NCBI GenBank assembly: GCA_964525675.1
Contig: CAZGJW010000012.1
Location: forward strand, 1-41,459
DNA from: CAYSRJ01 sp964525675
GTDB lineage: Bacteria; Spirochaetota; B62-G9; DRHN01
Reading direction: 5' to 3'
DNA: 41,459 nt
The translations under genes and the position numbers were made by a program. Shown here piece after piece: positions 1 through 7,540 of the stretch. The notes beneath the pieces were generated by a model. It worked only from the letters and a program-made list of their open reading frames with translations, ran no database searches and was not told the DNA's origin. Position 1 is the stretch's first letter. Each line of letters starts with the position of its first letter.

Positions 1-818
1 TCAATCATTCATGTGACGGTGCACGCAGGACTCTCGACATCTTTAATACGTATATACCAGACATACCTACCTTTTTCGTAGATATACCGAAAAAAAATGA
101 TCCCCATGCAGCGCGCTATTTTAAAAGAGAGCTTGAAAAAATGAAGGTCTATCTCCAGGAACTTTCAGGTGTCGAAATCACCGATTCTGCGCTTGTAGCT
201 TCAATTGTCAGGTATAATGAAAACAGAAGGCTGTTACAGGAAATATACGATGTGCGGGCAAATAATCCGGGAGTGATGAACGCGCAGGAATTGATACGGG
301 TGCTTGACCTCAATTCAACCGGACCGAAACAGACAACAAACCAAATGCTTTCTGATCTCCTCAGCGTTTCGGGTCTGGAAAGAAAAGGGAAACGGGTTTT
401 TGTTTCAGGGAATATATTCGACACATTGCCCCTGCTGGAGTATATCGAAGAGTGCGGCGGCGTGGTCGTCGGCGATGATTTCTGCTTCGGCGGACGGTAT
501 TTTCCCGTTGCAGTTGCAGAAAATGAAGCACCGCTCGATGCGCTTGCCCGGCGTTATCTATCCAGGGTGCCGTGCGGCAGGATGATAAACTTCAGCGAGC
601 GGATTGATTATGTAATTGAAGCTGTTCAAAAGACGATGTCAGCCGGAGTTATTTACACGAGTCTGAAATTCTGTGACAATTTTCTGGTTGACTTCCCGTT
701 GTTCAGGGAAAGACTTGATCAATTGGACATTCCCTCTCTTTTTCTGGAAAGTGAGTATTTTTCACTCAGAAGCGGGCAGGTCCGCACCCGGGTTGAGGCT
801 TTCCTCGAGCGATTGTAA
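1..818 (+). CDS. 2-hydroxyacyl-CoA dehydratase subunit, 5'-truncated by the window edge
   Basis: The reading frame is open from base 3 with no start codon before the window edge, so the N-terminus is missing. The first internal ATG (141) lies after clearly coding sequence and is not the start. The visible protein begins with an [N/S]H-x-CDG motif (Cys at bases 12-14) that also occurs in the next gene (SHACDG) and in the HgdA/HgdB, FldBC and BcrBC family. The end carries KFCD and SGQVRTRVEAFLE, the usual C-terminal signature. Family members form a heterodimer whose cysteines hold [4Fe-4S] clusters and which removes water from 2-hydroxyacyl-CoA by a ketyl-radical route. The stop is nine bases before the next start, so the genes are probably co-transcribed. 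The substrate cannot be told from sequence; a benzoyl-CoA-reductase-like role is the alternative. Confidence 0.85.
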   Translation, partial: NHSCDGARRTLDIFNTYIPDIPTFFVDIPKKNDPHAARYFKRELEKMKVYLQELSGVEITDSALVASIVRYNENRRLLQEIYDVRANNPGVMNAQELIRVLDLNSTGPKQTTNQMLSDLLSVSGLERKGKRVFVSGNIFDTLPLLEYIEECGGVVVGDDFCFGGRYFPVAVAENEAPLDALARRYLSRVPCGRMINFSERIDYVIEAVQKTMSAGVIYTSLKFCDNFLVDFPLFRERLDQLDIPSLFLESEYFSLRSGQVRTRVEAFLERL

Positions 819-827
819 GGGTTGAAT

Positions 828-2090
828 ATGGGACTAAAGGAAAAGGTAAAAGACATACTGTTGAACCGGCCTGATCCAAAAAAAATCAGCAGGGGTGCTC
901 TTGTTACAATGCTTCAGACATTCCTGCAGCCGGCCAGGTGTTTTGGAACCCGTTCAGAAAAAAGGTTTTCCCTTGCTGCCTATAGGCATGGAAGTAAATT
1001 TTTCAAGGGCGGCCGGTCGGTTTTTACAAGTCTTTTCACACCGATTGAAATTATATATGCCTTTGATTTTCTGCCCTTTCCCCTTGAACCGCTCGGAGCG
1101 CTCGCCGCTTCATTCGGAATTGCGACTCAACTTCTAGAGGAAACGGAGAAACGTTGGTTGTCATCGGACTTTTGTTCCTTCCATCGCGCTTTTCTGGGTG
1201 CCTGTACCCTCGGGCTTCTTCCCCGGCCGCTTTTTCTCATGGCGACATCGCATGCGTGCGACGGCACTATGAAATCCTTTTCCCAGGTTGCGCATCTCGT
1301 ATCAAAGCCGCTTTTCTTCATCGATGTACCGTACGGTGACCAAAAAGAAGCCGTTGAATATGCAGCTGTCCAGGTTCAGGAGTCGGTTTCAGAAATAGAA
1401 TCGATTACCGGCAGAAGGCTTCGGAAGGAAATGCTTGCAAAGTCCTTTGATTATTCAAACAAAATGACTGCGTTGCTGAGCACGATACAAGATGTACGGA
1501 AAGCGTCTCCACCTGTGGTGTACGGGAGCGAGACCCTGAATCTTTTGATGGTCTGGGCGATGTTTGCGGGGAACCGGCTGGGTGTGAGGATACTTGAAAG
1601 CTACCGGGATGAAATCCAAGCGAGGATAAAGAGGGGTTTTCAGGATATAGCGGTGGGAAAACGGGTGTTGTGGCTCCATCTGCGGCCCTACTTCTCCGGC
1701 AGTATAATGAGTATGCTCGAGGAGGAATTCGGAGCAGTGATCGTTGCGGAGGAGGTCAACACCCCCGTAAAAGAATATCTCGAAATTTCAAATCCGTGGG
1801 AGAGTATCGCCCGGAAACTGCTGGGCCAGATCTGGTCCGGATCAATCGAAAACAGGCTGAAAAACATCGGCCGGATAATCGAAAGCCACGGGATTGACGG
1901 CGTTGTGCACTTTTCTCACTGGGGATGCAGGCAGAGCAACGGGGCGGTCCGAATGATACGGGATACGGTTGCCGGGTACGGCATTCCCTTTCTTGAGCTC
2001 GACGGCGATTGCGTCGATCCACGAAACTATTCTGAAGGCCAGTACCGCACGAGAATCGAAGCCTTTTTCGAGATAATGGAGCGGCGTTGA
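828..2090 (+). CDS. 2-hydroxyacyl-CoA dehydratase family, second subunit
   Basis: A 420-residue protein of the HgdB/BcrC family, expected to be the partner of the preceding subunit. Cluster-ligand candidates are Cys144 in SHACDG, Cys367 in HWGCRQSNG and Cys395 in DGDCVDP, followed by the family ending SEGQYRTRIEAFFE. The start is taken as ATG 828, six bases after an AAGGG ribosome site; a TTG at 822 is in frame but sits against that site. It is followed after about 100 bases by the dedicated activator, the usual order for these systems. The assignment to the family is strong. The substrate (2-hydroxyglutaryl-CoA, lactoyl-CoA, an aryl-CoA or other) is unknown, and no CoA transferase or acyl-CoA dehydrogenase is visible beside it. 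Confidence 0.9.
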   Translation: MGLKEKVKDILLNRPDPKKISRGALVTMLQTFLQPARCFGTRSEKRFSLAAYRHGSKFFKGGRSVFTSLFTPIEIIYAFDFLPFPLEPLGALAASFGIATQLLEETEKRWLSSDFCSFHRAFLGACTLGLLPRPLFLMATSHACDGTMKSFSQVAHLVSKPLFFIDVPYGDQKEAVEYAAVQVQESVSEIESITGRRLRKEMLAKSFDYSNKMTALLSTIQDVRKASPPVVYGSETLNLLMVWAMFAGNRLGVRILESYRDEIQARIKRGFQDIAVGKRVLWLHLRPYFSGSIMSMLEEEFGAVIVAEEVNTPVKEYLEISNPWESIARKLLGQIWSGSIENRLKNIGRIIESHGIDGVVHFSHWGCRQSNGAVRMIRDTVAGYGIPFLELDGDCVDPRNYSEGQYRTRIEAFFEIMERR

Positions 2091-2188
2091 ATACATAACA
2101 GGTGTGGTGGTTTTTGTTATGCAGTAAGACCGGCGATACTGCGGCGTGGATTTCGGTATTCTGTTCGATATTAAGTCGGAGGCCAGGG

Positions 2189-2968
2189 ATGTATACGGCG
2201 GGAATAGACATAGGTTCCGTATCGACTGAGATGGTTATTCTTGAAAATGCAGAACCATGCAGACGTTTTATCATTCAGACGGGGATTTCCAGCCGCACGG
2301 CTGCTGAAAGGCTTTTTTCACTGCTGGATGAGGATGGCGGCGTTAAACAGCGTGATATTACCCACACCGTTACAACCGGGTACGGCCGGAATGCTGCAGG
2401 TGTCGGCGACAGAAGTGTTACCGAGCTTTCATGCCATGCGCGGGGCGCCTGGGCTGTTAATCATGCGGTGAGAACCGTAATCGATATCGGCGGGCAGGAT
2501 AGCAAGGTCATCAGTGTGAGCCCGGACGGCAGGAGCCTTGATTTCATTATGAATGACAAATGCGCGGCTGGTACGGGAAGATTTCTGGAGATTATTGCGA
2601 AGACTCTCGAGCTGGAGGTTGCAGAACTCGGCCCCCTCGCTCTGCAGGCCGACCGTGGGGTGAAGATATCGAGTATGTGCGCAGTATTTGCAGAGTCCGA
2701 GGTTGTGTCTCTTCGTGCTGAGGGCCATCCACGGGAAAAAATTATCAGGGGAATTGCAGACTCCATTGCGAGTAGAATTTCGGGGATGGTGCACAGGGTC
2801 GGGCTCGAGCCACCGGTTATGCTCACGGGCGGTGTGGCAAAAAATTCCGGTGTTGTTTTAGCTCTCCGAGAGGTGCTCGGCGTTGATATACTCGTGCCTC
2901 CCGACCCGGAGTTCATAGGAGCGCTCGGTGCAGCGCACATTGCTGCTGAAGAAGCGCTGAAATCCTGA
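2189..2968 (+). CDS. hgdC: 2-hydroxyacyl-CoA dehydratase activator (ATP-dependent Fe-S reductase)
   Basis: A 259-residue ASKHA-fold ATPase of the HgdC/BcrAD family. In this family a homodimer carries one [4Fe-4S] cluster between subunits and uses ATP hydrolysis to push an electron into the dehydratase. The ATPase phosphate loop GIDIGSVSTEMV is at the N-terminus, DIGGQDSK is the second nucleotide motif, and GGVAKN is near the C-terminus. The two cluster ligands are Cys125 (KCAAGTGRF) and Cys164 (SSMCAVFAESEV). The start is ATG 2189, downstream of a GGAGG site; a longer frame from 2102 adds residues unlike the family. Length is normal. The oxygen-sensitive cluster implies anaerobic expression. 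Confidence 0.93.
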   Translation: MYTAGIDIGSVSTEMVILENAEPCRRFIIQTGISSRTAAERLFSLLDEDGGVKQRDITHTVTTGYGRNAAGVGDRSVTELSCHARGAWAVNHAVRTVIDIGGQDSKVISVSPDGRSLDFIMNDKCAAGTGRFLEIIAKTLELEVAELGPLALQADRGVKISSMCAVFAESEVVSLRAEGHPREKIIRGIADSIASRISGMVHRVGLEPPVMLTGGVAKNSGVVLALREVLGVDILVPPDPEFIGALGAAHIAAEEALKS

Positions 2969-3064
2969 GAATCGCTCTTTCGAACTATTTTATTACCGTT
3001 GATATATCGGAAACGGATTACAGAAGGGTAAAGGTTGTTATTACTGACCGGCAGGTTGATACAT

Positions 3065-3574
3065 CTACTTGATTTTCACAGGGATGCCGCTGACAATAAA
3101 GTATGCGTCTTTTGCATATTTTGCGAAGATCTGATTTACCTCACCCGCCGTTTTCCTGTACGCCCGTGATTCTCTGTATTCGGGGATGAGGCCCATGCCG
3201 AGCTCGTTGGTGACAACAATGATCTCCCGATCGATTTTCTCCAAAAATTCCGCTGCTGCAACCGCCTTTGCAACAATATCGTCATGACCCAGTTTTTCGC
3301 TGTAAACGAGGTTAGACACCCAGAAGCTGAGGCAGTCGATGATGAGCGCACTTGATTTTGAATTGCGCACAGCCGGAATGAAATCAATCGGCCCTTCAAT
3401 TGTTTCCCATTCTGAGGGACGCGCGGCTCTGTGCAGTTCAATACGCCCGGCCATTTCTTCGTCGGTTTCGATGCCGGTTGCAATAAAAGTTACATCCCGC
3501 CTGCTGATAAAGCGCTCGAGTGCATACCCGCTTTTTCCTGAGCTCGCCCCTCCGGTAATAAAGGTATATGACAT
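3065..3574 (-). CDS. cobU: Adenosylcobinamide kinase / adenosylcobinamide-phosphate guanylyltransferase
   Basis: A 169-residue CobU/CobP protein, normal length. It phosphorylates adenosylcobinamide and then transfers GMP to give adenosyl-GDP-cobinamide in the late, nucleotide-loop assembly part of cobamide synthesis. The P-loop GGASSGKS is at residues 8-15. The family blocks HRAARPSEW, DCLSFWVSN, VTNELGMGLIPE, YRKTAGEVNQ and VSGIPVKIK follow in order. The start has a GAGGG ribosome site. It is convergent with the dehydratase activator and 52 bases downstream of cobC on the same strand, so it may be the last gene of the lnt-cobC transcript. No cobS or cobT is visible nearby, so the pathway must be completed elsewhere. 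Confidence 0.93.
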   Translation of the reverse strand: MSYTFITGGASSGKSGYALERFISRRDVTFIATGIETDEEMAGRIELHRAARPSEWETIEGPIDFIPAVRNSKSSALIIDCLSFWVSNLVYSEKLGHDDIVAKAVAAAEFLEKIDREIIVVTNELGMGLIPEYRESRAYRKTAGEVNQIFAKYAKDAYFIVSGIPVKIK

Positions 3575-3626
3575 TATCCATCCCTCTTTGTATGTCTGCT
3601 TTTTCGGGTAGTAAACCGGTCGATCG

Positions 3627-4235
3627 CTACAGCCGGGTGAGATTCAGAAACTCAAGATAGGACCCGTTTTCGGTAGCGACCACTGATGTGACGGCTGCAT
3701 TTCCGATCTTGAATGCTGCACGTTTTTCATCGTCGCTGTTCAAGACACTCAGAATGTAAAAAACTATCGGCGTATAATGTGAGATGACGACTATATTTTC
3801 CCAGCCGGTTTGCGCGAGCATCTTTTGTCTGAACTGCAGAATCCTCTTCTTTACATCCTGCGGGGATTCACCACCCGGGAAACGGAAGTGAAAGGGATCC
3901 TCTGCATACTCATTCCATTCGGGTTTTTGGACAAGCTCTTCCCTGCTCGACCCTTCCCATTCTCCGAAATCGGTTTCCATGAGGAGTGCATCCTGGATAA
4001 CGGGCGCCCTAACTTTTTTGGCGATGATACCGGCAGTTTCAAGTGAACGTTTCATGGGACTTGCGTACAGGGAGTCGATTAAGGGGAACCTCTTTGTGAT
4101 AATCCTTGACGCCTCTTTTGCCTGCCTGAAACCGAGCCTGGTCAGCTCCGGATCGTTTCTACCGGTGAGCAGGCGCATGCTGTTTGCAGTGCTCTGGGCG
4201 TGCCTGAGCAGGATAACTCTTCTTTTATCGGACAT
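3627..4235 (-). CDS. cobC: Histidine phosphatase family protein, probable alpha-ribazole phosphatase
   Basis: A 202-residue phosphoglycerate-mutase-superfamily phosphatase. Catalytic motifs are RHAQS (the phospho-acceptor His; the usual sequence is RHGES/RHGQT, so Gly is replaced by Ala), SPMKRSLETA with the phosphate-binding Arg, the acid ETDFGEWEG, GGES, and the second His in VVISHYTPI. CobC removes phosphate from alpha-ribazole-5'-phosphate or cobalamin-5'-phosphate in cobamide assembly. The specific role is inferred from cobU lying directly downstream; other members of the fold act on sugar phosphates. Its start overlaps the end of lnt by 11 bases, so the two are translationally linked. 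A GAGG ribosome site precedes the ATG. Confidence 0.78.
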   Translation of the reverse strand: MSDKRRVILLRHAQSTANSMRLLTGRNDPELTRLGFRQAKEASRIITKRFPLIDSLYASPMKRSLETAGIIAKKVRAPVIQDALLMETDFGEWEGSSREELVQKPEWNEYAEDPFHFRFPGGESPQDVKKRILQFRQKMLAQTGWENIVVISHYTPIVFYILSVLNSDDEKRAAFKIGNAAVTSVVATENGSYLEFLNLTRL

Positions 4236-5877
4236 TGCGCCTCTTCAGGTGCTGTGGTATGGATTTGCTTCTTACAAGAATGATGATACCCCAGATAAAT
4301 GAGGCCAGACAGACGGCAAGGCTCAGCTTCGGCAGAATATTCCCGTGCTTCGTGTAGAATGTTGTTTTACCCCGCGGACCAACAGTTCCCACCAGATACC
4401 CGACCTCCTTTATGGGAAGTATTTTCCGTACTATTCCATGTGGGTCGATAAATGCGGTGACACCATCATTGCCTGCCCGCACATACCAGATTCTGTTCTC
4501 GATTGACCTGAATTTCGTCATGGTGAAATGCTGGAAATGGCCAGCCCTGGTGCGCGTCCACATATCGTTCGATATATTGATAATAAAATCCGCACCATTA
4601 TTGACGAATTTGCGTATGAAGTAACCGTAGGTTCCCTCCCAGCATATGACGACACTGAATTTAAACGGGTTATGCTCGAATACCGTGTACTGGTTCCCCG
4701 GGGTAAATCCGGCGCTGTCCGAGAATTTATCGAGAATTTTCTGGAGAAAGCGGATTTTTTTTCCGAGCGGGAAATGCTCACCGAAAGGTGTAAGCTTGTG
4801 CTTGTCGTATTTTCCAATAATCTCACCTTCGGGGTTCAGGTAATAGGCGCTGTTCGTCCATACTTCCTCCTCGCCCCTGGTTGGATAGATCGATGTGAGG
4901 TTGTCGGGATTGACTGTCTGAGCGCCTGCAACCTCGTAATTGTCCGGCGAGCCTATAATGAAGTAGGTGGAAAGCTCCTGTATCAGCTTTCGTATTTTCG
5001 TGTGATAGGGTGTACCGAATATGAGATTGGGCCGCAGACTTGTTCTGATTGCAGTTTCGGTCCATACGATGAGGTCGATGTCCGGGTCGGTGTTGTAGCT
5101 TTCTCTGGACAGTTCGATGAGCCGATTGAGAGTTTTCCATTTTTCCCTCTTCCACGCGGTTCTCGGGCTTGAAATCCCCTGAATAAGCGCCAGTTTCATG
5201 GAAGGGTTTTGCTGTATCGTCTCATGGAGTCTGACTGTGCCGTATATGAGGCTGAAGACGATGAGTGCGGCTGCTGCAACCAGGGAGTACGATGTCACCG
5301 GGTGAATTAATTTCGCAAGCGTACCTGCTTTTAACTTTTTCGACTCGTATACATGTGAGAGAACAGCGGCCAGACCGGCATTGACGAGAAGAACGATGAA
5401 AGCGACGAGCTGTTCGCCGCCTATATCGGCTATCTGAATAAATCGGGTAAAGTTGTGCTGTGTATAACCGATCGAACCGAACGTAAATCCCAAAAACCCG
5501 AAACTTCTGATATAGTCGATCGCGATCCAGATAAAAGGGACGAGTACGGTTCTGTAGGCAGGGAAGGCCCTTGACGTACTGTTGATAATAAGAAGGCTTA
5601 TTACGAAACAGCTTCCGAATGCAACCGTTACAAACAGCACCCCCACAACGGCGAGATAGGCATTCATCCAGAACAGGAACAGGCAGTAGAAGATAAACGC
5701 AAAAACAACGCCGTATGCGAGTGTCCTTTTCAATGTTGTGCTGTAAACGACTGAAAGAATCGGCACGAGCGCGATAAATGCGAGAAAATTCAGATTAAAC
5801 GGTGGAAACGAGAAAAGGAGGAGAATCGCTGAAAGAACGGCAAGAGGAATGCCGATATACCATTTTATATCCTTCAT
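4225..5877 (-). CDS. lnt: Apolipoprotein N-acyltransferase
   Basis: A 550-residue inner-membrane enzyme that adds the third acyl chain to the N-terminal Cys of lipoproteins, typical of bacteria with an outer membrane. The N-terminal part holds a run of hydrophobic segments (about residues 5-235). A periplasmic carbon-nitrogen-hydrolase domain follows with the triad Glu274 (VWTETAI), Lys359 (KYDKHKLTPFGEHFPL) and Cys412 (VICWEG). One C-terminal membrane segment ends the protein. The start is taken as ATG 5877, eight bases after GAAGG; GTG 5886 and ATG 5883 are too close to that site. It is first in an operon with cobC, an unrelated pathway partner. Confidence 0.93.
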   Translation of the reverse strand: MKDIKWYIGIPLAVLSAILLLFSFPPFNLNFLAFIALVPILSVVYSTTLKRTLAYGVVFAFIFYCLFLFWMNAYLAVVGVLFVTVAFGSCFVISLLIINSTSRAFPAYRTVLVPFIWIAIDYIRSFGFLGFTFGSIGYTQHNFTRFIQIADIGGEQLVAFIVLLVNAGLAAVLSHVYESKKLKAGTLAKLIHPVTSYSLVAAAALIVFSLIYGTVRLHETIQQNPSMKLALIQGISSPRTAWKREKWKTLNRLIELSRESYNTDPDIDLIVWTETAIRTSLRPNLIFGTPYHTKIRKLIQELSTYFIIGSPDNYEVAGAQTVNPDNLTSIYPTRGEEEVWTNSAYYLNPEGEIIGKYDKHKLTPFGEHFPLGKKIRFLQKILDKFSDSAGFTPGNQYTVFEHNPFKFSVVICWEGTYGYFIRKFVNNGADFIINISNDMWTRTRAGHFQHFTMTKFRSIENRIWYVRAGNDGVTAFIDPHGIVRKILPIKEVGYLVGTVGPRGKTTFYTKHGNILPKLSLAVCLASFIWGIIILVRSKSIPQHLKRRNVR

Positions 5878-5997
5878 GGGCATCACCTTCTTTTACCGCT
5901 GTCAAGCGGCGTTATTCTGGCACGAAGTATCCGAATAACAGTGATTTTTCAAGGGGAGCATCAAACAAACCATCGTACAGTATTTCGTTCATCCGAA

Positions 5998-6013
5998 ATT
6001 CAGCCGGCTGAAT
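5998..6013. promoter_or_regulatory. 16-bp perfect palindrome upstream of lnt
   Basis: ATTCAGCCGGCTGAAT reads the same on both strands. It lies in the 215-base gap between lnt and the response regulator, about 120 bases upstream of the lnt start. Having no loop, it is a poor hairpin and a better candidate for a dimeric-protein binding site. No promoter near it is convincing, so the role is open. Confidence 0.35.
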
Positions 6014-6092
6014 GTTCCACCATAGCTATTGGGAAGTCTTGTCCTAATATAAAAAAAGTGACTGAGGAGGGCAAATAAAAGCGGTGCGATTG

Positions 6093-6464
6093 CTATCCGT
6101 CCTCGGGCTCTAAAGCCCGGTCAATCGCGTTTGAAATCTCAGTCAGGGGGCAGGGTTTTGAAAGTATCTCACGAACGCCGTACTGTTTGGCAAGTTCCCT
6201 GTTTTGGTTCGAACCATAGCCGGTGATGATGACTACGGGTACTTTTCTATTTGTTTCACGAACCATTTTAATAAGCGTCATACCGTCGATATTCGGCATT
6301 TTTAAATCGGTGATAATAAGGTCAACCTTTATATTAGAAAATATTTTGAAGGCCTCCTCACCGTCACGGGCGACAAGGGCGTTATTTCCCTTCCGTGTAA
6401 TGAGCTCTTTTATAAGGTTTGCAATATTTGTATCGTCTTCAGCAACAAGTATGTTGTACTGCAC
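6093..6464 (-). CDS. Single-domain response regulator (CheY-like)
   Basis: A 123-residue receiver domain with no output domain. The acidic pocket AEDD, the phospho-acceptor Asp53 (IITDLKMP), the switch Thr/Ser region ITGYGS and the conserved Lys in SKPCP are all present. The start is set at GTG 6464, ten bases after a strong GGAGG. The longer frame from ATG 6500 is unlikely because that ATG forms part of a good -10 box. It is divergent from the methyltransferase and hybrid-kinase operon, so the hybrid kinase is a plausible partner. Confidence 0.85.
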   Translation of the reverse strand: MQYNILVAEDDTNIANLIKELITRKGNNALVARDGEEAFKIFSNIKVDLIITDLKMPNIDGMTLIKMVRETNRKVPVVIITGYGSNQNRELAKQYGVREILSKPCPLTEISNAIDRALEPEDG

Positions 6465-6498
6465 AGATATCAATCCTCCGGCAGAGCTCTCTTTCTGC

Positions 6499-6527
6499 AT
6501 TATATTTTATTATATTTCCCAGCTCAA
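6499..6527 (-). promoter_or_regulatory. Sigma-70-type promoter of the response regulator
   Basis: On the minus strand TTGAGC (6527-6522) and TATAAT (6504-6499) are separated by 17 bases. The predicted transcript starts near 6492, leaving a short leader with GGAGG before GTG 6464. The position of the -10 box over the in-frame ATG 6500 supports the shorter protein. Confidence 0.6.
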
Positions 6528-6613
6528 ATCAAAAAAATATTTCTCTGACGGTCGATATACGTAGTAATATACAGTAACAGGCCGGAGGAAATAAGGAAAG
6601 ACGGGATTTAAAT

Positions 6614-7540
6614 ATGAAAGATAATTTTTTGGAATTGATCGATCAAGAATACTGCGTCCTGGACGGAGGATTCGGAACCATACTGCAGGAGCGTGGGCTT
6701 ACGACCGAAGATCTGCCTGAAGAATGGAATATTAAACGTCCCGATGTCATACGGGAAATACATCTTGAGTACTTTAACGCCGGTGCGCAGATAGTCACCA
6801 CGAACACATTCGGAGGCTCTCCGCTCAAAATGGGGATGAAGGAAAAACAGTATCTGGTAGAGGATGTGAACAGGAGAGCAGTTATGCTCGCAAAGGAAGC
6901 ATTGGAACTTTTTCGCGATAATACGGATATCCCGGAAGAGAAAAGGCAAGAGCAGAGATTTATTGCCGGGTCAATCGGACCGTCCGGAAAAATACTCGGA
7001 ATGGAGATTTCTGAGGGACAGGCCAGCAATTCCTGTCTTGCGCAGGCGAGGGTTCTGGCTGAGGCAGGGGTTCACCTGTTTATTATTGAAACAATGATGG
7101 ATTTAAATGAGGCTGAAATCTATTTGAAGACCCTGAAGAGAGAGCTCGACCTTCCCGTTATTGCATCACTGGTATTCAACAGGGTAAAAGGCGGGTTCAA
7201 AACACTTTTCGGAAACAGTGTATCCGAATCCGTCCAGAGACTGATCGGAGCAGGCGCAGACGTTGTCGGCACGAACTGCGGTCTCATAGAGGACTATGTG
7301 GAGGTGATCAAAGAAATGAGGGCGCTTACCGATCGCCCCCTCGTGATGTATCCGAATGCTGGGATTCCAAAGCTGGTAGACGGACAGACCCGGTTTGAAC
7401 AGTCACCGGAATATATGATCGGTTTTCTAGAACGATCCATACGCGCAGGTGCGACGATAATCGGCGGCTGCTGCGGCACAACCCCAGCCTATATACAGAA
7501 AATTGCAAAGAGGATCAAACACAGGAAGAGGACAGCATGA
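6614..7540 (+). CDS. Stand-alone homocysteine S-methyltransferase domain (MetH N-domain-like)
   Basis: A 308-residue TIM-barrel methyltransferase equivalent to the first module of cobalamin-dependent methionine synthase. The N-terminal DGGFGTILQERGL and the VTTNTFGG strand are typical. The zinc ligands that bind the homocysteine thiolate are Cys222 (GTNCG) and the pair Cys286-Cys287 (GGCCGTTP). The folate, cobalamin and reactivation modules of full MetH are absent, so it needs a separate methyl donor: a corrinoid protein, S-methylmethionine or betaine. The stop overlaps the start of the next gene (ATGA), giving translational coupling to a hybrid histidine kinase, which is unusual. Exact reaction is inferred. 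Confidence 0.88.
   Translation: MKDNFLELIDQEYCVLDGGFGTILQERGLTTEDLPEEWNIKRPDVIREIHLEYFNAGAQIVTTNTFGGSPLKMGMKEKQYLVEDVNRRAVMLAKEALELFRDNTDIPEEKRQEQRFIAGSIGPSGKILGMEISEGQASNSCLAQARVLAEAGVHLFIIETMMDLNEAEIYLKTLKRELDLPVIASLVFNRVKGGFKTLFGNSVSESVQRLIGAGADVVGTNCGLIEDYVEVIKEMRALTDRPLVMYPNAGIPKLVDGQTRFEQSPEYMIGFLERSIRAGATIIGGCCGTTPAYIQKIAKRIKHRKRTA

Noticed and set aside
2969..3064. Coding-like stretch after the dehydratase activator (about 34 residues)
   Set aside because: It has no start codon or ribosome site and the activator is already full length.
4528..5172. 214-residue plus-strand frame opposite lnt
   Set aside because: It is fully antisense to a gene with all catalytic residues, and its translation has no recognisable domain.
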